Positions 9,262 to 17,485 are shown, numbered from the stretch's first letter. The stretch is DNA of 64,000 bases from Gaiellasilicea sp963730405 (GCA_963730405.1 CAVSRW010000011.1:124001-188000), one strand, 5' to 3'. Translations and numbers: made by a program. Notes: a model not told the origin generated them from the sequence alone.

Positions 9262-9882
9262 GTGGACGCACCCGAGACGCCCGCCGACTCGCCGCTGACA
9301 CTCGAGACGGCGATGGCGTCGCCGCTCTACCGCAACCTGATGGCGCCTGAGCTCCGCCCCGGCGAGCCGGCCTTCCCGTTCGAGCTGCCGCTGCTCGACG
9401 CGGCGACGCACCGCCCCACCGGCGACCTCGTCCGCCTCGCCGACTTCGTCGGCGAGCGTCCGGTCGCGCTCGTCTTCGGCTCATACACCTGACCGCCCTT
9501 CCGCCGCCAGTTGGGCGAGCTGGAGGAGCTGTACGAGCGCCACGCAGGTGACGTCGCGTTCTTCATCGTCTACATCCGCGAGGCGCATCCCGAGGACGGC
9601 TGGGTGCTCGCCGACAACCGCCGCGACGGCATCGAGCTCGCGGACCCCGTCTCGCTCGACGAGCGTGCTGCGGCGGCGGAGGCCTGCGCGCAGCGGCTCG
9701 AGACGCGGATCCCGATCCTGCTCGACGGCCTCGACGACGCCGTCGCGTCGGCTTACGGCGGCTGGCCCGACCGGCTCTACCTGATCGGCCGGGACGGCAA
9801 CATCGCCTTCCAGGGCGAGGTCGGCCCGTTCGGCTTCAAGCCGGCCGAGCTCGCACACGCGATCGAGACTGAACTGGCCTGA
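9262..9882 (+). CDS. Deiodinase-like thioredoxin-fold selenoprotein (in-frame TGA read as selenocysteine)
   Basis: A 206-residue protein if TGA at 9490-9492 is read as Sec77. Upstream reads ALVFGSYT, downstream PPFRRQLGEL in the same frame with no other stop until 9882. Iodothyronine deiodinases carry exactly GSxT-Sec-PPF at the catalytic site, and bacterial relatives often have Cys there. Further family motifs follow: VYIREAHPEDGW, then a DRLYLIGRDGNIAFQGEVGP strand pair and a C-terminal helix. No signal peptide. Probably a peroxiredoxin-like or reductive redox enzyme; iodothyronine is not implied. One bp after the desaturase. If Sec is not inserted, it would be a gene broken by a nonsense codon or a Cys-to-TGA sequencing error. 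No Sec machinery genes are in the window. Confidence 0.85.
9494..9517 (+). promoter_or_regulatory. Candidate bacterial SECIS hairpin after the TGA
   Basis: Directly after the TGA, CGCCC (9494-9498) can pair with GGGCG (9513-9517). A competing smaller hairpin has CGCC (9505-9508), loop AGTT, and GGGCG with one bulged G. The small loop starts about 17 nt after the TGA and has G as its second base, as bacterial SECIS loops usually do. GC-rich coding DNA forms such stems easily, so the evidence is weak by itself. Confidence 0.4.
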
Positions 9883-9894
9883 TCGGCCCGTCGG

Positions 9895-11100
9895 CTAGTC
9901 GAACCTGTACGTGCCGCCGTCCGCGAACTCCTTCAGGACGCGGCGGCTGACGACCATCCGGTGCACCTCGTCGGGGCCGTCATAGATGCGCGCGGCCCGC
10001 GCCTGCTGCGCCATGTGTCCGAGCGGCGTCTCGTCGGTGAGGCCGCGGGCGCCGTGGGTCTGGATCGCGCGGTCGATCACCTCGTTGAGGACGCGGGCGG
10101 CGTAGAACTTGATCAGCGAGACCTCGACGCGGGCCTCGTCGCCCTCGTCGAGCTTGCGCGCGGCGTCGAGCGTGAGCAGGCGGCAGGCCTGGATCTCCGC
10201 AGCCGAGTCGGCGATCCAGTTCTGGACCGTCTGCTTCTCGGCCAGCGGGCCGCCGAACGCCTCGCGCTCGAGCGCGTAGCGGCACATCAGCTCGAAGGCG
10301 CGCTGCATCTGGCCGAGCCAGCGCATCACGTGGTGGATCCGGCCCGGGCCGAGCCGCTTCTGCGCGATCCGGAAGCCGTCGCCGGGCTCGCCGAGGACGT
10401 TCTCGCGCGGGACGCGGACGTCCGTGTAGCGCACCTCGCAGTGCGTCGACCAGCCGCGGCCGGCGTGCCCCAGCACCGGGATCGGCCGGATCAGCTCGTA
10501 GCCGGGCGTGTCGGCGGGCACGAGGATCTGGCTCATCCGCCGGTGGGGCGGCGCCTCCGGGTCGGTGACCGCCATCACGATCCCGAAGCTCGCGCCGTCG
10601 GCGGAGGAGGAGAACCACTTGTGCCCGTTGATCACCCACTCGTCGCCGTCGAGCACTGCGGTCGTGCGGAGGCCGGTCGGGTCGGCGCCCGAGACCTCGG
10701 GCTCGGTCATCGAGAAGAACGAGCGCGCGGTTCCCTCGACGAGCGGCTTCAGGAACTGCTCCTTCTGCTCCTCGGTGCCGAAGAGGTGGAGGATCTCGCC
10801 GTTGCCGGCGTCGGGCGCCTGGCAGTTGAAGACGAGCTGCGCCCACATGCTGCGGCCGATCTCCTCGTTCAGGAGCGCGTACTCCATGAACCCGGACCCG
10901 GTGCCTCCCGCCTCCTCCGGCAGGTGCGGCGCCCAGATCCCCGCGGCCCTCGCCTTCGCGCGCAACTGCTCGACCAGGGCGACCGCGTCGTCGTCCTCGC
11001 GCTGGAGCGCGGCCTCGTTCGGGTAGACGTGCTCCTCCATGAAGGCGCGCACCTCGGCGCGCCTCGCTGACACTTCGGGCTTGAGCGCGAGGTCGGTCAT
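9895..11100 (-). CDS. Acyl-CoA dehydrogenase, ACAD10/11 (LvaC-like) type
   Basis: A 401-residue FAD acyl-CoA dehydrogenase. It has the three-domain layout: N-terminal helices, middle beta domain with FFSMTEPEVSGADPTGLRTTA, and C-terminal helical domain. The region IYDGPDEVHRMVVSRRVL replaces the usual YEGTSE motif and is typical of the ACAD10/11 group, which handles 4-phosphorylated acyl-CoAs made from 4-hydroxyacids (LvaC in levulinate catabolism). An LvaA-like kinase and a DUF6285 (LvaB-like) protein lie at 21987-23211, which supports this. ATG at 11098-11100 begins MTDLALKPEV. Convergent with the selenoprotein-like gene (12 bp gap) and divergent from the FMN dehydrogenase. Confidence 0.88.
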   Translation of the reverse strand: MTDLALKPEVSARRAEVRAFMEEHVYPNEAALQREDDDAVALVEQLRAKARAAGIWAPHLPEEAGGTGSGFMEYALLNEEIGRSMWAQLVFNCQAPDAGNGEILHLFGTEEQKEQFLKPLVEGTARSFFSMTEPEVSGADPTGLRTTAVLDGDEWVINGHKWFSSSADGASFGIVMAVTDPEAPPHRRMSQILVPADTPGYELIRPIPVLGHAGRGWSTHCEVRYTDVRVPRENVLGEPGDGFRIAQKRLGPGRIHHVMRWLGQMQRAFELMCRYALEREAFGGPLAEKQTVQNWIADSAAEIQACRLLTLDAARKLDEGDEARVEVSLIKFYAARVLNEVIDRAIQTHGARGLTDETPLGHMAQQARAARIYDGPDEVHRMVVSRRVLKEFADGGTYRFD

Positions 11101-11116
11101 CAGCGAGAGTCTGCAC

Positions 11117-12278
11117 GTGTTGGAGCCGGGAAGCCAGGTCCAGAACGCCATCTACCTCGCCGGCGGCTCGGCGTGGCCGGTCTCGCCCGAGGACTGGGAG
11201 CGGCGGGCGGCGGAGACGCTTGCCCAGAGCCCGTTCGACTACGTCGCCGGCGGTGCGGGCTCCGAGTCGACCGTCCGGGCGAACCGCGAGGCGTTCGAGC
11301 GGCGCCGGCTGCGGCCGCGGATGCTCGCCGGGCATGCCGAGCGGGAGCTGTCGATCGAGGTGCTCGGCCTCCGCTCTGCGGCCCCGTTCCTGCTCGGGCC
11401 GGTCGGCGTGCTCTCGATCGTCCACGCCGAGGCCGAGCTCGGCGTCGCCCGGGCCTCCAAGGCGACAGGCGTGCCGATGGTGCTCTCGAGCGCCGCCTCG
11501 ACCCCGCTCGAGGACGTCGCGGCCGAGCTCGGGGAGGCGCAGCGCTGGTTCCAGCTCTACTGGTGGGGCGACCGCGAGCTCGCCGGCAGCCTGGTCGACC
11601 GGGCCTCGGCGGCGGGCTACGGCGCGATCGTGGTCACGCTCGACACGCTCACGCTCGGCTGGCGCGACCGCGACCTGCGCAACGGCTACCTGCCCTTCCT
11701 GCAGGGTGAAGGGCTGGCGCAGTTCTTCAGCGACCCGCTCTTCCGCGAGCGGCTCGACGCTCCGCCCGAGGAGGACCTGCAGACCGCGTCGCTGATGGCG
11801 CTGGCGGCGTTCCCCAACCTCGCGCTCACGCTGGACCGACCTGGCCTGGCTCCGCGGGCGGACGAAGCTGCCGATCCTGGTCAAGGGCGTCCTGACCCGC
11901 GAAGACGCCCGGCTCGCCATCGAGCACGGCGTCGACGGAATCGTCGTCTCGAACCACGGCGGCCGCCAGGTGGACGGCGCGGTCGCCTCGCTCGACGCCC
12001 TCGTCGAGGTGCGTGACGAGGTCGGCCCGGACGCGCCGGTGCTGATGGACGGCGGGATCCGCCGCGGCGCGGACGTGCTCAAGGCGCTCGCCCTCGGCGC
12101 CGACGGCGTCCTGCTCGGCCGCCTCTACGCCTACGGGCTCGCCGTCGGCGGCGCCGCCGGCGTCGAGGCCGTGATCCGCCAGCTCGCAGCCGAGATCGAC
12201 CTCACGCTCGCGCTCGCCGGCGGCCGTTCCGTCCGCGAGCTCGAACCCTCCATGGTCGCCGCCGCCGCGAAGGATTAG
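11117..12278 (+). pseudogene. FMN-dependent alpha-hydroxyacid dehydrogenase/oxidase, single-base frameshift
   Basis: Two frames together give a complete lactate-oxidase/glycolate-oxidase-family protein of about 386 residues. The first part (GTG 11117) has FDYVAGGAGSESTVRAN, LRPRMLAG, VLSSAASTPLEDVA and FQLYWWGDR. The second part, in another frame from about 11832, has KLPILVKGVLTREDA, GIVVSNHGGRQVDG (active-site His and Arg) and MDGGIRRGADVLKALALGADGVLLGR (FMN phosphate site). The junction at about 11831 is explained by one extra C before TGGACCGACCTGGCCTGG. All catalytic residues are otherwise intact, so a recent mutation or a base-calling error are both possible. Its TAG stop forms part of the -10 element of the next gene. 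Confidence 0.85.
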
Positions 12279-12281
12279 AGT
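12276..12281 (+). promoter_or_regulatory. Putative -10 element (TAGAGT) for leaderless acyl-CoA dehydrogenase gene
   Basis: TAGAGT, then 6 nt, then GTG at 12288. The TAG is the stop codon of the preceding frameshifted gene. No Shine-Dalgarno before the GTG. Confidence 0.45.
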
Positions 12282-12287
12282 CGTCTC

Positions 12288-13418
12288 GTGGACCTGCGCG
12301 ACACGCCCGAGGAGGCTGCCTTCCGCGCAGAGCTGCGCGCCTGGATCGGCACGAACCTGACCGACGAGATCAGGCGCGGCCGCTTCGAGGAGGCGGGCCG
12401 CGACTGGAGCCGCAAGCTGCACGAGGCCGGGTACGCCGGCCTGACCTGGCCGAAGGAGTACGGCGGCGCCGGCGCGCCGTACAGCCACCAGGCGATCTTC
12501 CTCGAGGAGATGGCGCGCGCAGAGGCGCCGCCCCACGTCGGCGTGATCGGGCTCGGCATGGCCGGGCCGACGATCATCGCCCACGGCACCGACGCACAGA
12601 AGGCGAAGCACCTGGAGAAGATCCTCTCGACCGAGGAGATCTGGTGCCAGGGCTTCTCCGAGCCGGGCGCCGGCTCCGATCTCTCCGCCGTCCGCACGAC
12701 CGCCCGGCGCGAGAACGGACACTTCGTCGTCGACGGGCAGAAGGTCTGGTCCTCGTTCGCGCACATCGCCGACTGGTGCATCCTCGTCACGCGCAGCGAC
12801 CCCGAGAGCGAGCGGCACGCGGGTCTCAGCTACCTGCTCGTCGACATGCACGCGCCGGGCGTCGAGGTGCGGCCGCTGCGGCAGATCACGGGCGAGGCCG
12901 AGTTCAACGAGATCTTCTTCACCGACGTCGAGGTGCCGGTCGAGAACGTCGTCGGCGAAGTCGGCGGCGGCTGGCAGGTGGCGATGACGACGCTCCTGCA
13001 CGAGCGCGGCACGCTCGGCTTCGCGCTCACGGCCGGGCTCGAGTCGCAGATCCGGAAGCTGATCGCGCTCGCGAAGGAGCGGGGCGCGACGCCCGTGCAG
13101 CGGGACGCGCTGGCGCGCGAGTGGATCGGCCTCCAGGCGGTGCGCTACACGAACTACCGCTCCCTGACGACGCTGATGAAGACCGGGATCCCCGGGCCCG
13201 AGGGGTCGGGCGCGAAGCTCTGGTGGTCGGAGGCGAACCAGCGGGTGACGAAGCTCGCGCTGGAGATCCTCGGCGCCGAGGCGCAGATCATGGACAACGG
13301 CAATTACTGGCAGCACCAGCAACTGCGCTCGCGCGGCAACACGATCGAGGCCGGGACGAGCGAGATCCTGCGCAACATCATCGCCGAGCGCGTGCTCGGG
13401 CTCCCGAGGTCGCGCTAG
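12288..13418 (+). CDS. Acyl-CoA dehydrogenase, large subunit-like (FadE type)
   Basis: A 376-residue acyl-CoA dehydrogenase with the FAD-contacting GFSEPGAGSDLSAVRT region, TGEAEFNEIFFTDVEVP in the middle domain, and EAGTSEILRNIIAERVLGL at the C-terminus. The GTG at 12288 lies 6 nt after a TAGAGT hexamer. The stop TAG overlaps the GTG of the next, shorter acyl-CoA dehydrogenase by 1 bp. Actinobacterial FadE pairs encoded this way form alpha2beta2 heterotetramers in steroid and branched-acid degradation, so this is probably one subunit of such an enzyme. Substrate unknown. Confidence 0.92.
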   Translation: MDLRDTPEEAAFRAELRAWIGTNLTDEIRRGRFEEAGRDWSRKLHEAGYAGLTWPKEYGGAGAPYSHQAIFLEEMARAEAPPHVGVIGLGMAGPTIIAHGTDAQKAKHLEKILSTEEIWCQGFSEPGAGSDLSAVRTTARRENGHFVVDGQKVWSSFAHIADWCILVTRSDPESERHAGLSYLLVDMHAPGVEVRPLRQITGEAEFNEIFFTDVEVPVENVVGEVGGGWQVAMTTLLHERGTLGFALTAGLESQIRKLIALAKERGATPVQRDALAREWIGLQAVRYTNYRSLTTLMKTGIPGPEGSGAKLWWSEANQRVTKLALEILGAEAQIMDNGNYWQHQQLRSRGNTIEAGTSEILRNIIAERVLGLPRSR

Positions 13419-14290
13419 TGGAGTTCGCCTTCACCCCGGAACAGGAGGAGCTGCGCCGCCAGGCGCGCGCGTTCCTGGAGGCGAACCCGGAGGCGCCGCT
13501 CGCCGAACTGCGCGAGCTCGGCTGGCTCGGCGTCTCGGTCCCGGAGGAGCGCGGCGGCGGCGGGCTCTCGTTCGTCGACGAGGCGATCCTGTTCGAGGAG
13601 GCGGGCCGTGCGCTCTACGCCGGGCCGTTCCTGACGACCGCGGTCGTCCTCCCGGCGCTGCCCGAGGTCGACGACAACGCCTGGTCGGTCGAGCTGGAGG
13701 GTCTCGTCCCCCACCCCGACCAGGTCGACAAGGTGCTGCGCGAGACGATGGAGGCCTGCGACGCGGAGGGGGAGACGCTCCCGACCGTCGACGAGACGCG
13801 CCCCCTCGGCCGCATCCAAGCAACAGACTGTTACAAGCTCGACGGCGACTTCGAGCCGGTGCGGCTGCGGCTCCTCGCCGGACTCGCCGCCGAGGCGGTC
13901 GGGGTGGCGCAGAAGGCGCTCGAGCTCGGCGTCGCCTACGTCTCCGACCGGGAGCAGTTCGGCAAGAAGATCGGCACCTATCAGGCGGTCTCGCACCCGC
14001 TCGCGGACACGTACGTCGAGACCGAGCTCGCCCGCTCGCTCGCCTACTGGGCCGCGTGGTGCGTCGCCGAGGACGACGAGCAGGCGCCCGTGGCCGTCGC
14101 CGCCGCGAAGAGCATGGCGGCCGAGACGGCGGTCGCCGCGTGCGAGCGCTCGATCCAGGTCCACGGCGGCATCGGCTTCACCTGGGAGCACGTCCTGCAC
14201 CGCTACTACAAGCGCGCCCAGTGGATCGACGCGTTCGGCGGCCACGCCGCGAAGCAGCGGGAAGTCGTCGCCGCGGCCCTCCTCGACTGA
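13418..14290 (+). CDS. Acyl-CoA dehydrogenase, short partner subunit
   Basis: A 290-residue acyl-CoA dehydrogenase, about 90 residues shorter than usual. The N-terminal helices (FTPEQEELRRQARAFLE, RGGGGLSFVDEAILFEEAGRALYAGPF) and the C-terminal helical domain (YVSDREQFGKKIGTYQAVSHPLADTYVETE, then QVHGGIGFTWEHVLHRYYKRA) are conserved, while the middle beta domain is reduced. Short members next to a full-length one are typical of heterotetrameric FadE enzymes. The GTG start overlaps the previous TAG. A 15-bp palindrome found elsewhere in the window lies inside it at 13820-13834, encoding ATDCYK with AT-rich codons unlike their surroundings. Confidence 0.88.
   Translation: MEFAFTPEQEELRRQARAFLEANPEAPLAELRELGWLGVSVPEERGGGGLSFVDEAILFEEAGRALYAGPFLTTAVVLPALPEVDDNAWSVELEGLVPHPDQVDKVLRETMEACDAEGETLPTVDETRPLGRIQATDCYKLDGDFEPVRLRLLAGLAAEAVGVAQKALELGVAYVSDREQFGKKIGTYQAVSHPLADTYVETELARSLAYWAAWCVAEDDEQAPVAVAAAKSMAAETAVAACERSIQVHGGIGFTWEHVLHRYYKRAQWIDAFGGHAAKQREVVAAALLD
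13820..13834. promoter_or_regulatory. 15-bp palindrome GCAACAGACTGTTAC inside a coding region
   Basis: The exact reverse complement of the site at 34861-34875 and one base from that at 34916-34930. Symmetry is GyAACAG-w-CTGTTrC. It looks like a TetR- or GntR-type operator, but no regulator gene is adjacent and the family is not recognised. Confidence 0.4.
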
Positions 14291-14302
14291 GCAAGGAGAC
14301 CC

Positions 14303-14761
14303 ATGCCCGTACCGAAGGAAGAAGTGCTCGAGCTGATGCGGATGGACGTCGACCCCGCCGAGGTGGACGAGATCCGGGAGCTCTGGAAGGCGCACTCGAA
14401 GGCGGAGGACAACCGTTCGATCGAGGGGCTGCTCGCCACGCTCTCGGAGGACTGCGTGTACACCGTCTACCCCGACGACGTCTCCTGGCACGGCCACGAG
14501 GGCGCGGCGCGCTTCTACACCGAGCTGCTGACCGCGTTCCCGGACATCGTCTTCGAGCTGCAGAACATCGTCATCGGGCCGCAGGGGGTCGTCGAGGAGG
14601 CGATCGTCACCGGCACGCACCGCGCAAAGTGGCTCGACAACGAGCCGACGGACGAGACGATGACCTGGCGCAACGCCATCTTCTTCCCCTGGGATCCCGT
14701 CTCGCGCCGCTTCAAGGGCGAGCGGGTCTACACCGACATGCCGAGGAGGGCGGCCGCATGA
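14303..14761 (+). CDS. SnoaL/NTF2-like fold protein
   Basis: A 152-residue protein with the SnoaL-like cone-shaped alpha+beta fold pattern: an N-terminal helix with HSKAEDNRSIEGLLATLSEDCVY, then PDDVSWHGHEGAARFYTELLTAFPDI and paired strands (VVEEAIVTGTH, TWRNAIFFPWDP). Members include ester cyclases, dehydratases and isomerases; the reaction here cannot be told. AAGGAGACCC precedes the ATG by about 6 nt, a good ribosome-binding site. The stop overlaps the cupin ATG as ATGA. Lies in the acyl-CoA catabolic operon, so it may act on a pathway intermediate. Confidence 0.8.
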   Translation: MPVPKEEVLELMRMDVDPAEVDEIRELWKAHSKAEDNRSIEGLLATLSEDCVYTVYPDDVSWHGHEGAARFYTELLTAFPDIVFELQNIVIGPQGVVEEAIVTGTHRAKWLDNEPTDETMTWRNAIFFPWDPVSRRFKGERVYTDMPRRAAA

Positions 14762-15153
14762 CCTACGCGTTCAGCTCGCTCGACGAGCTCGGGGACGGCC
14801 CCGGCTTCCGGAAGATCCGCAAGCCGCTCGGGATCACGGCATTCGGAGTCAACGGGGTCGTCTACCCGCCGGGCTTCCCCGGGATCAGCCACTACCACGA
14901 CACGCAGGACGAGCTCTACTTCGTCCACAGCGGCACCGCGAAGGTCGAGGTCGAGGGCGAGGAGCGGATCCTCGGCCCGGGCGGCCTCTTCCACGTCGAG
15001 TCGACAACGCCGCGGAAGATCGCGAACGTCGGCGACGACGACCTCGTGCTGCTCGTCGTCGGCGGCAAGGACGGCTACGTCGACCGCGACGGGCACGTGA
15101 CGAGCGACGAGGATCTCGAACGCCGGGTCAACCTGGGAAAGGAGCAACCGTGA
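14758..15153 (+). CDS. Small cupin-domain protein
   Basis: A 131-residue single-domain cupin. Motif 1 is ISHYHDTQDELYFVHSGTAKVEV (His, His and Glu ligands visible). Motif 2 is LGPGGLFHVESTTPRKIANVG, with His in FHVE or none in the classical place. Probably a metal-dependent isomerase, dioxygenase or sensory cupin; no substrate can be assigned. Starts at ATG overlapping the SnoaL-like stop and ends overlapping the acyl-CoA ligase GTG (GTGA), so it is tightly coupled within the operon. Confidence 0.82.
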   Translation: MTYAFSSLDELGDGPGFRKIRKPLGITAFGVNGVVYPPGFPGISHYHDTQDELYFVHSGTAKVEVEGEERILGPGGLFHVESTTPRKIANVGDDDLVLLVVGGKDGYVDRDGHVTSDEDLERRVNLGKEQP

Positions 15154-16751
15154 ACGGCCTGATGATGGACTTCCAGCTGACGCTGCCGACGATCCTCAAG
15201 CGCGCGGAGACGTACTTCCCGCAGCAGGAAATCGTGACGCGGATGCCGGACCGGAGCTTCCACCGCTACACCTTCGCGGACTTCGGCAAGCGGGCACGGC
15301 AGCTCGCCGTGGCGCTCAAGGGAGTCGGCCTCGAGCCCGGCGACCGGGTCGCGACGCTCTGCTGGAACCACTACCAGCACCTCGAGGCGTACCTCGGGAT
15401 CCCGTGCGGCGGCTACGTCCTGCACACGCTCAACCTGCGCCTGCACCCGAACGACCTCGGCTACATCGCCACGCACGCGGGCGACAAGGCCCTGATCGTC
15501 GACAAGTCGCTGCTTCCGCTCTGGGACCAGTTCAAGGACAAGACCGAGATCGAGCACGTCTTCGTGGTCGAGGACGGGTACGAGGAGCTGCTCGCCGGCG
15601 CCGATCCCGACGACTACGAGGACCCGCGGCTGGACGAGAACACCGCCGCGGCGATGTGCTACACGAGCGGCACGACCGGGATGCCGAAGGGCGTCCTCTA
15701 CTCGCACCGCTCGGCCGTCCTGCACACGCTCGGCCAGGCGCTCGTGGCGCCGCTCGGGCTGCACGTGACCGAGCGCGAGACGCTGCTGCCGGTGGTGCCG
15801 ATGTTCCACGCGAACGCCTGGGGGTATCCGTACACGTGCCTGATGGTGGGGACGAAGCTCGTCTTCCCCGGCCCGTTCCTCGATCCCGAGACGCTGCTCG
15901 ACGACTTCGAGCAGGAGGGCGTCACGATCACCGCCGGCGTACCGACGATCTGGATGGGCATCCTCGGCATGCTCGACAAGGAGCCCGACCGCTGGGACCT
16001 GTCGAAGCTGCACTCGATGCTCGTCGGCGGCTCGGCGGCGCCGAGGGCGATGATCGCCGGCTTCCGCCAGCGGCACGGCAAGAACGTCGTCCACGGCTGG
16101 GGCATGACCGAGACATCGCCGCTCGCGACCGCGTCCGACTACGTGGGGGAGTTCCGCGACGCGGACGAGGAGACGCAGCTCGACGTCGTCGCGATGCAGG
16201 GCCTGCCGCTCCCCTTCGTCGAGCTCCGCGCGATCGGAGACGACGGCAAGGAGATCCCCTGGGACGCCGAGGCGATGGGCGAGCTCGAGGTGCGCGGCCC
16301 CTGGGTCGCCTCCGGCTACTACGAGACGCCGGAACAGGCGGAGCGCTGGACCGACGACGGCTGGTTCAAGACCGGCGACATCGCCTCGTTCCACCCGAAG
16401 GGCTACGTGATGATCAAGGACCGCTCCAAGGACGTGATCAAGTCCGGCGGCGAGTGGATCTCCTCGGTCGACCTCGAGAACGCATTGATGGCGCACCCGG
16501 CGGTGGCCGAGGCGGCCGTGATCGCGATCCCGCACGAGAAGTGGGACGAGCGGCCGCTCGCCGTCTGCGTGCTCCGGGAGGGCGAGAGCGCGAGCGCGGA
16601 CGAGCTGCGCGAGTTCCTCGCGCCGAACTTCGCCAAGTTCTGGCTCCCCGACGCGTTCGAGTTCGTCGACGAGATCCCGAAGACAGCGGTCGGCAAGTTC
16701 CGCAAGACAGCGCTGCGGGAGCAGTTCGCGAAGGCCCCCGAGCCCGCGTGA
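15150..16751 (+). CDS. Medium/long-chain fatty-acid--CoA ligase (AMP-forming)
   Basis: A 533-residue ANL-superfamily ligase that activates a carboxylic acid to acyl-AMP and then acyl-CoA. Motifs: P-loop-like YTSGTTGMPKGVLYSHRS, GWGMTETSP (A5), DGWFKTGDIA (A7), KGYVMIKDRSKDVIKSGGEWIS (A8 hinge) and PKTAVGKFRKTALR with the catalytic lysine of A10. Full length. Starts GTG overlapping the cupin stop and ends overlapping the SDR gene's GTG. Probably feeds acyl-CoA to the neighbouring dehydrogenases and hydratase. Cytoplasmic, possibly membrane-associated; chain length not inferable. Confidence 0.93.
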   Translation: MNGLMMDFQLTLPTILKRAETYFPQQEIVTRMPDRSFHRYTFADFGKRARQLAVALKGVGLEPGDRVATLCWNHYQHLEAYLGIPCGGYVLHTLNLRLHPNDLGYIATHAGDKALIVDKSLLPLWDQFKDKTEIEHVFVVEDGYEELLAGADPDDYEDPRLDENTAAAMCYTSGTTGMPKGVLYSHRSAVLHTLGQALVAPLGLHVTERETLLPVVPMFHANAWGYPYTCLMVGTKLVFPGPFLDPETLLDDFEQEGVTITAGVPTIWMGILGMLDKEPDRWDLSKLHSMLVGGSAAPRAMIAGFRQRHGKNVVHGWGMTETSPLATASDYVGEFRDADEETQLDVVAMQGLPLPFVELRAIGDDGKEIPWDAEAMGELEVRGPWVASGYYETPEQAERWTDDGWFKTGDIASFHPKGYVMIKDRSKDVIKSGGEWISSVDLENALMAHPAVAEAAVIAIPHEKWDERPLAVCVLREGESASADELREFLAPNFAKFWLPDAFEFVDEIPKTAVGKFRKTALREQFAKAPEPA

Positions 16752-17485
16752 GGATCTCCGGCAGGACGTTCCTGGTCACCGGCGGCCGCTCCGGGCTCGG
16801 CGAGGCGACCGCGGCGATGCTCGAGCGCGAGGGCGCGAACGTCGCGGTCGCCGACCTGCCCGAGACCGACGTCACCGACGCCGATGCGGTCGCGGCGCTC
16901 GTCGACTCGCTCGACGAACTGCACGGCGCGGTCAACTGCGCCGGGATCGGCGGCGGCGCCCGCGTGGTCGGGTTTCCGCTCGACCGCTTCCGGAAGATCG
17001 TCGAGGTGAACCTGATCGGCACCTTCAACGTCCTCTCGCTCGCCGCCGCCAAGATGGCCGAGGGCGAGCCCGACGAGGAGGGCACGCGCGGCGTGATCGT
17101 CAACACCGCCTCGAACGCGGCCTTCGACGGCCAGATCGGCCAGGCCGCCTACTCGGCCTCGAAAGCCGGTGTGGCCGGGATGACGCTGCCGGTCGCTCGC
17201 GACCTGGCCTCGAAGGGGATCCGCGTCGTCACGATCGCGCCCGGCCCGTCCGACACGCCGATGCTCGGGCCGATGCGCGACGACATCCGCGAGAGCCTCA
17301 CCTCGCAGATTCCCTTCCCGAAGCGTCTCGGCCGCGCCGAGGACTTCGCCGCGCTGGTCAAGCACATCGTCGAGAACGAGTACCTGAACGGCGAGGTGAT
17401 CCGTCTCGACGGTGCATTGCGAATGGGCCTTGACCGCGCAAGACGGGCATCCGCAGAGCGGACGCCCGTCGCGCAAAATCCCTGA
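16748..17485 (+). CDS. SDR-family 3-hydroxyacyl-CoA dehydrogenase (type II, HSD17B10-like)
   Basis: A 245-residue short-chain dehydrogenase/reductase. Cofactor motif TGGRSGLGEA near residues 10-19, NCAGIGGG, VNTASNAAFDG with the catalytic Ser, and YSASKAGVAG with Tyr and Lys. The pattern GPSDTPMLGPMRDDIRESL and the overall form match type II 3-hydroxyacyl-CoA dehydrogenases that oxidise 3-hydroxyacyl-CoA with NAD+. GTG at 16748 overlaps the ligase stop. The last 20 or so residues (after EVIRLDGALRMG) are beyond the normal family end and are encoded by a strong hairpin at 17436-17474. Confidence 0.9.
   Translation: MRISGRTFLVTGGRSGLGEATAAMLEREGANVAVADLPETDVTDADAVAALVDSLDELHGAVNCAGIGGGARVVGFPLDRFRKIVEVNLIGTFNVLSLAAAKMAEGEPDEEGTRGVIVNTASNAAFDGQIGQAAYSASKAGVAGMTLPVARDLASKGIRVVTIAPGPSDTPMLGPMRDDIRESLTSQIPFPKRLGRAEDFAALVKHIVENEYLNGEVIRLDGALRMGLDRARRASAERTPVAQNP
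17436..17474 (+). terminator. Strong hairpin overlapping the end of the SDR gene
   Basis: GCGC-aa-GACGGGC-at-CCGC, loop AGA, GCGG-ac-GCCCGTC-GCGC: 15 paired positions interrupted by one 2-nt symmetric mismatch and one 2-nt bulge. It lies within the last codons of the SDR gene, about 50 bp before the enoyl-CoA hydratase. No T-run follows (AAAATCCC), so it could be an attenuator, an RNA-processing site or a terminator of weak type. Confidence 0.5.

Noticed and set aside
9490..9492. TGA as a plain nonsense mutation splitting a redoxin gene
   Set aside because: The codon is exactly the deiodinase Sec position and the frame downstream stays fully conserved. Kept only as the alternative explanation.
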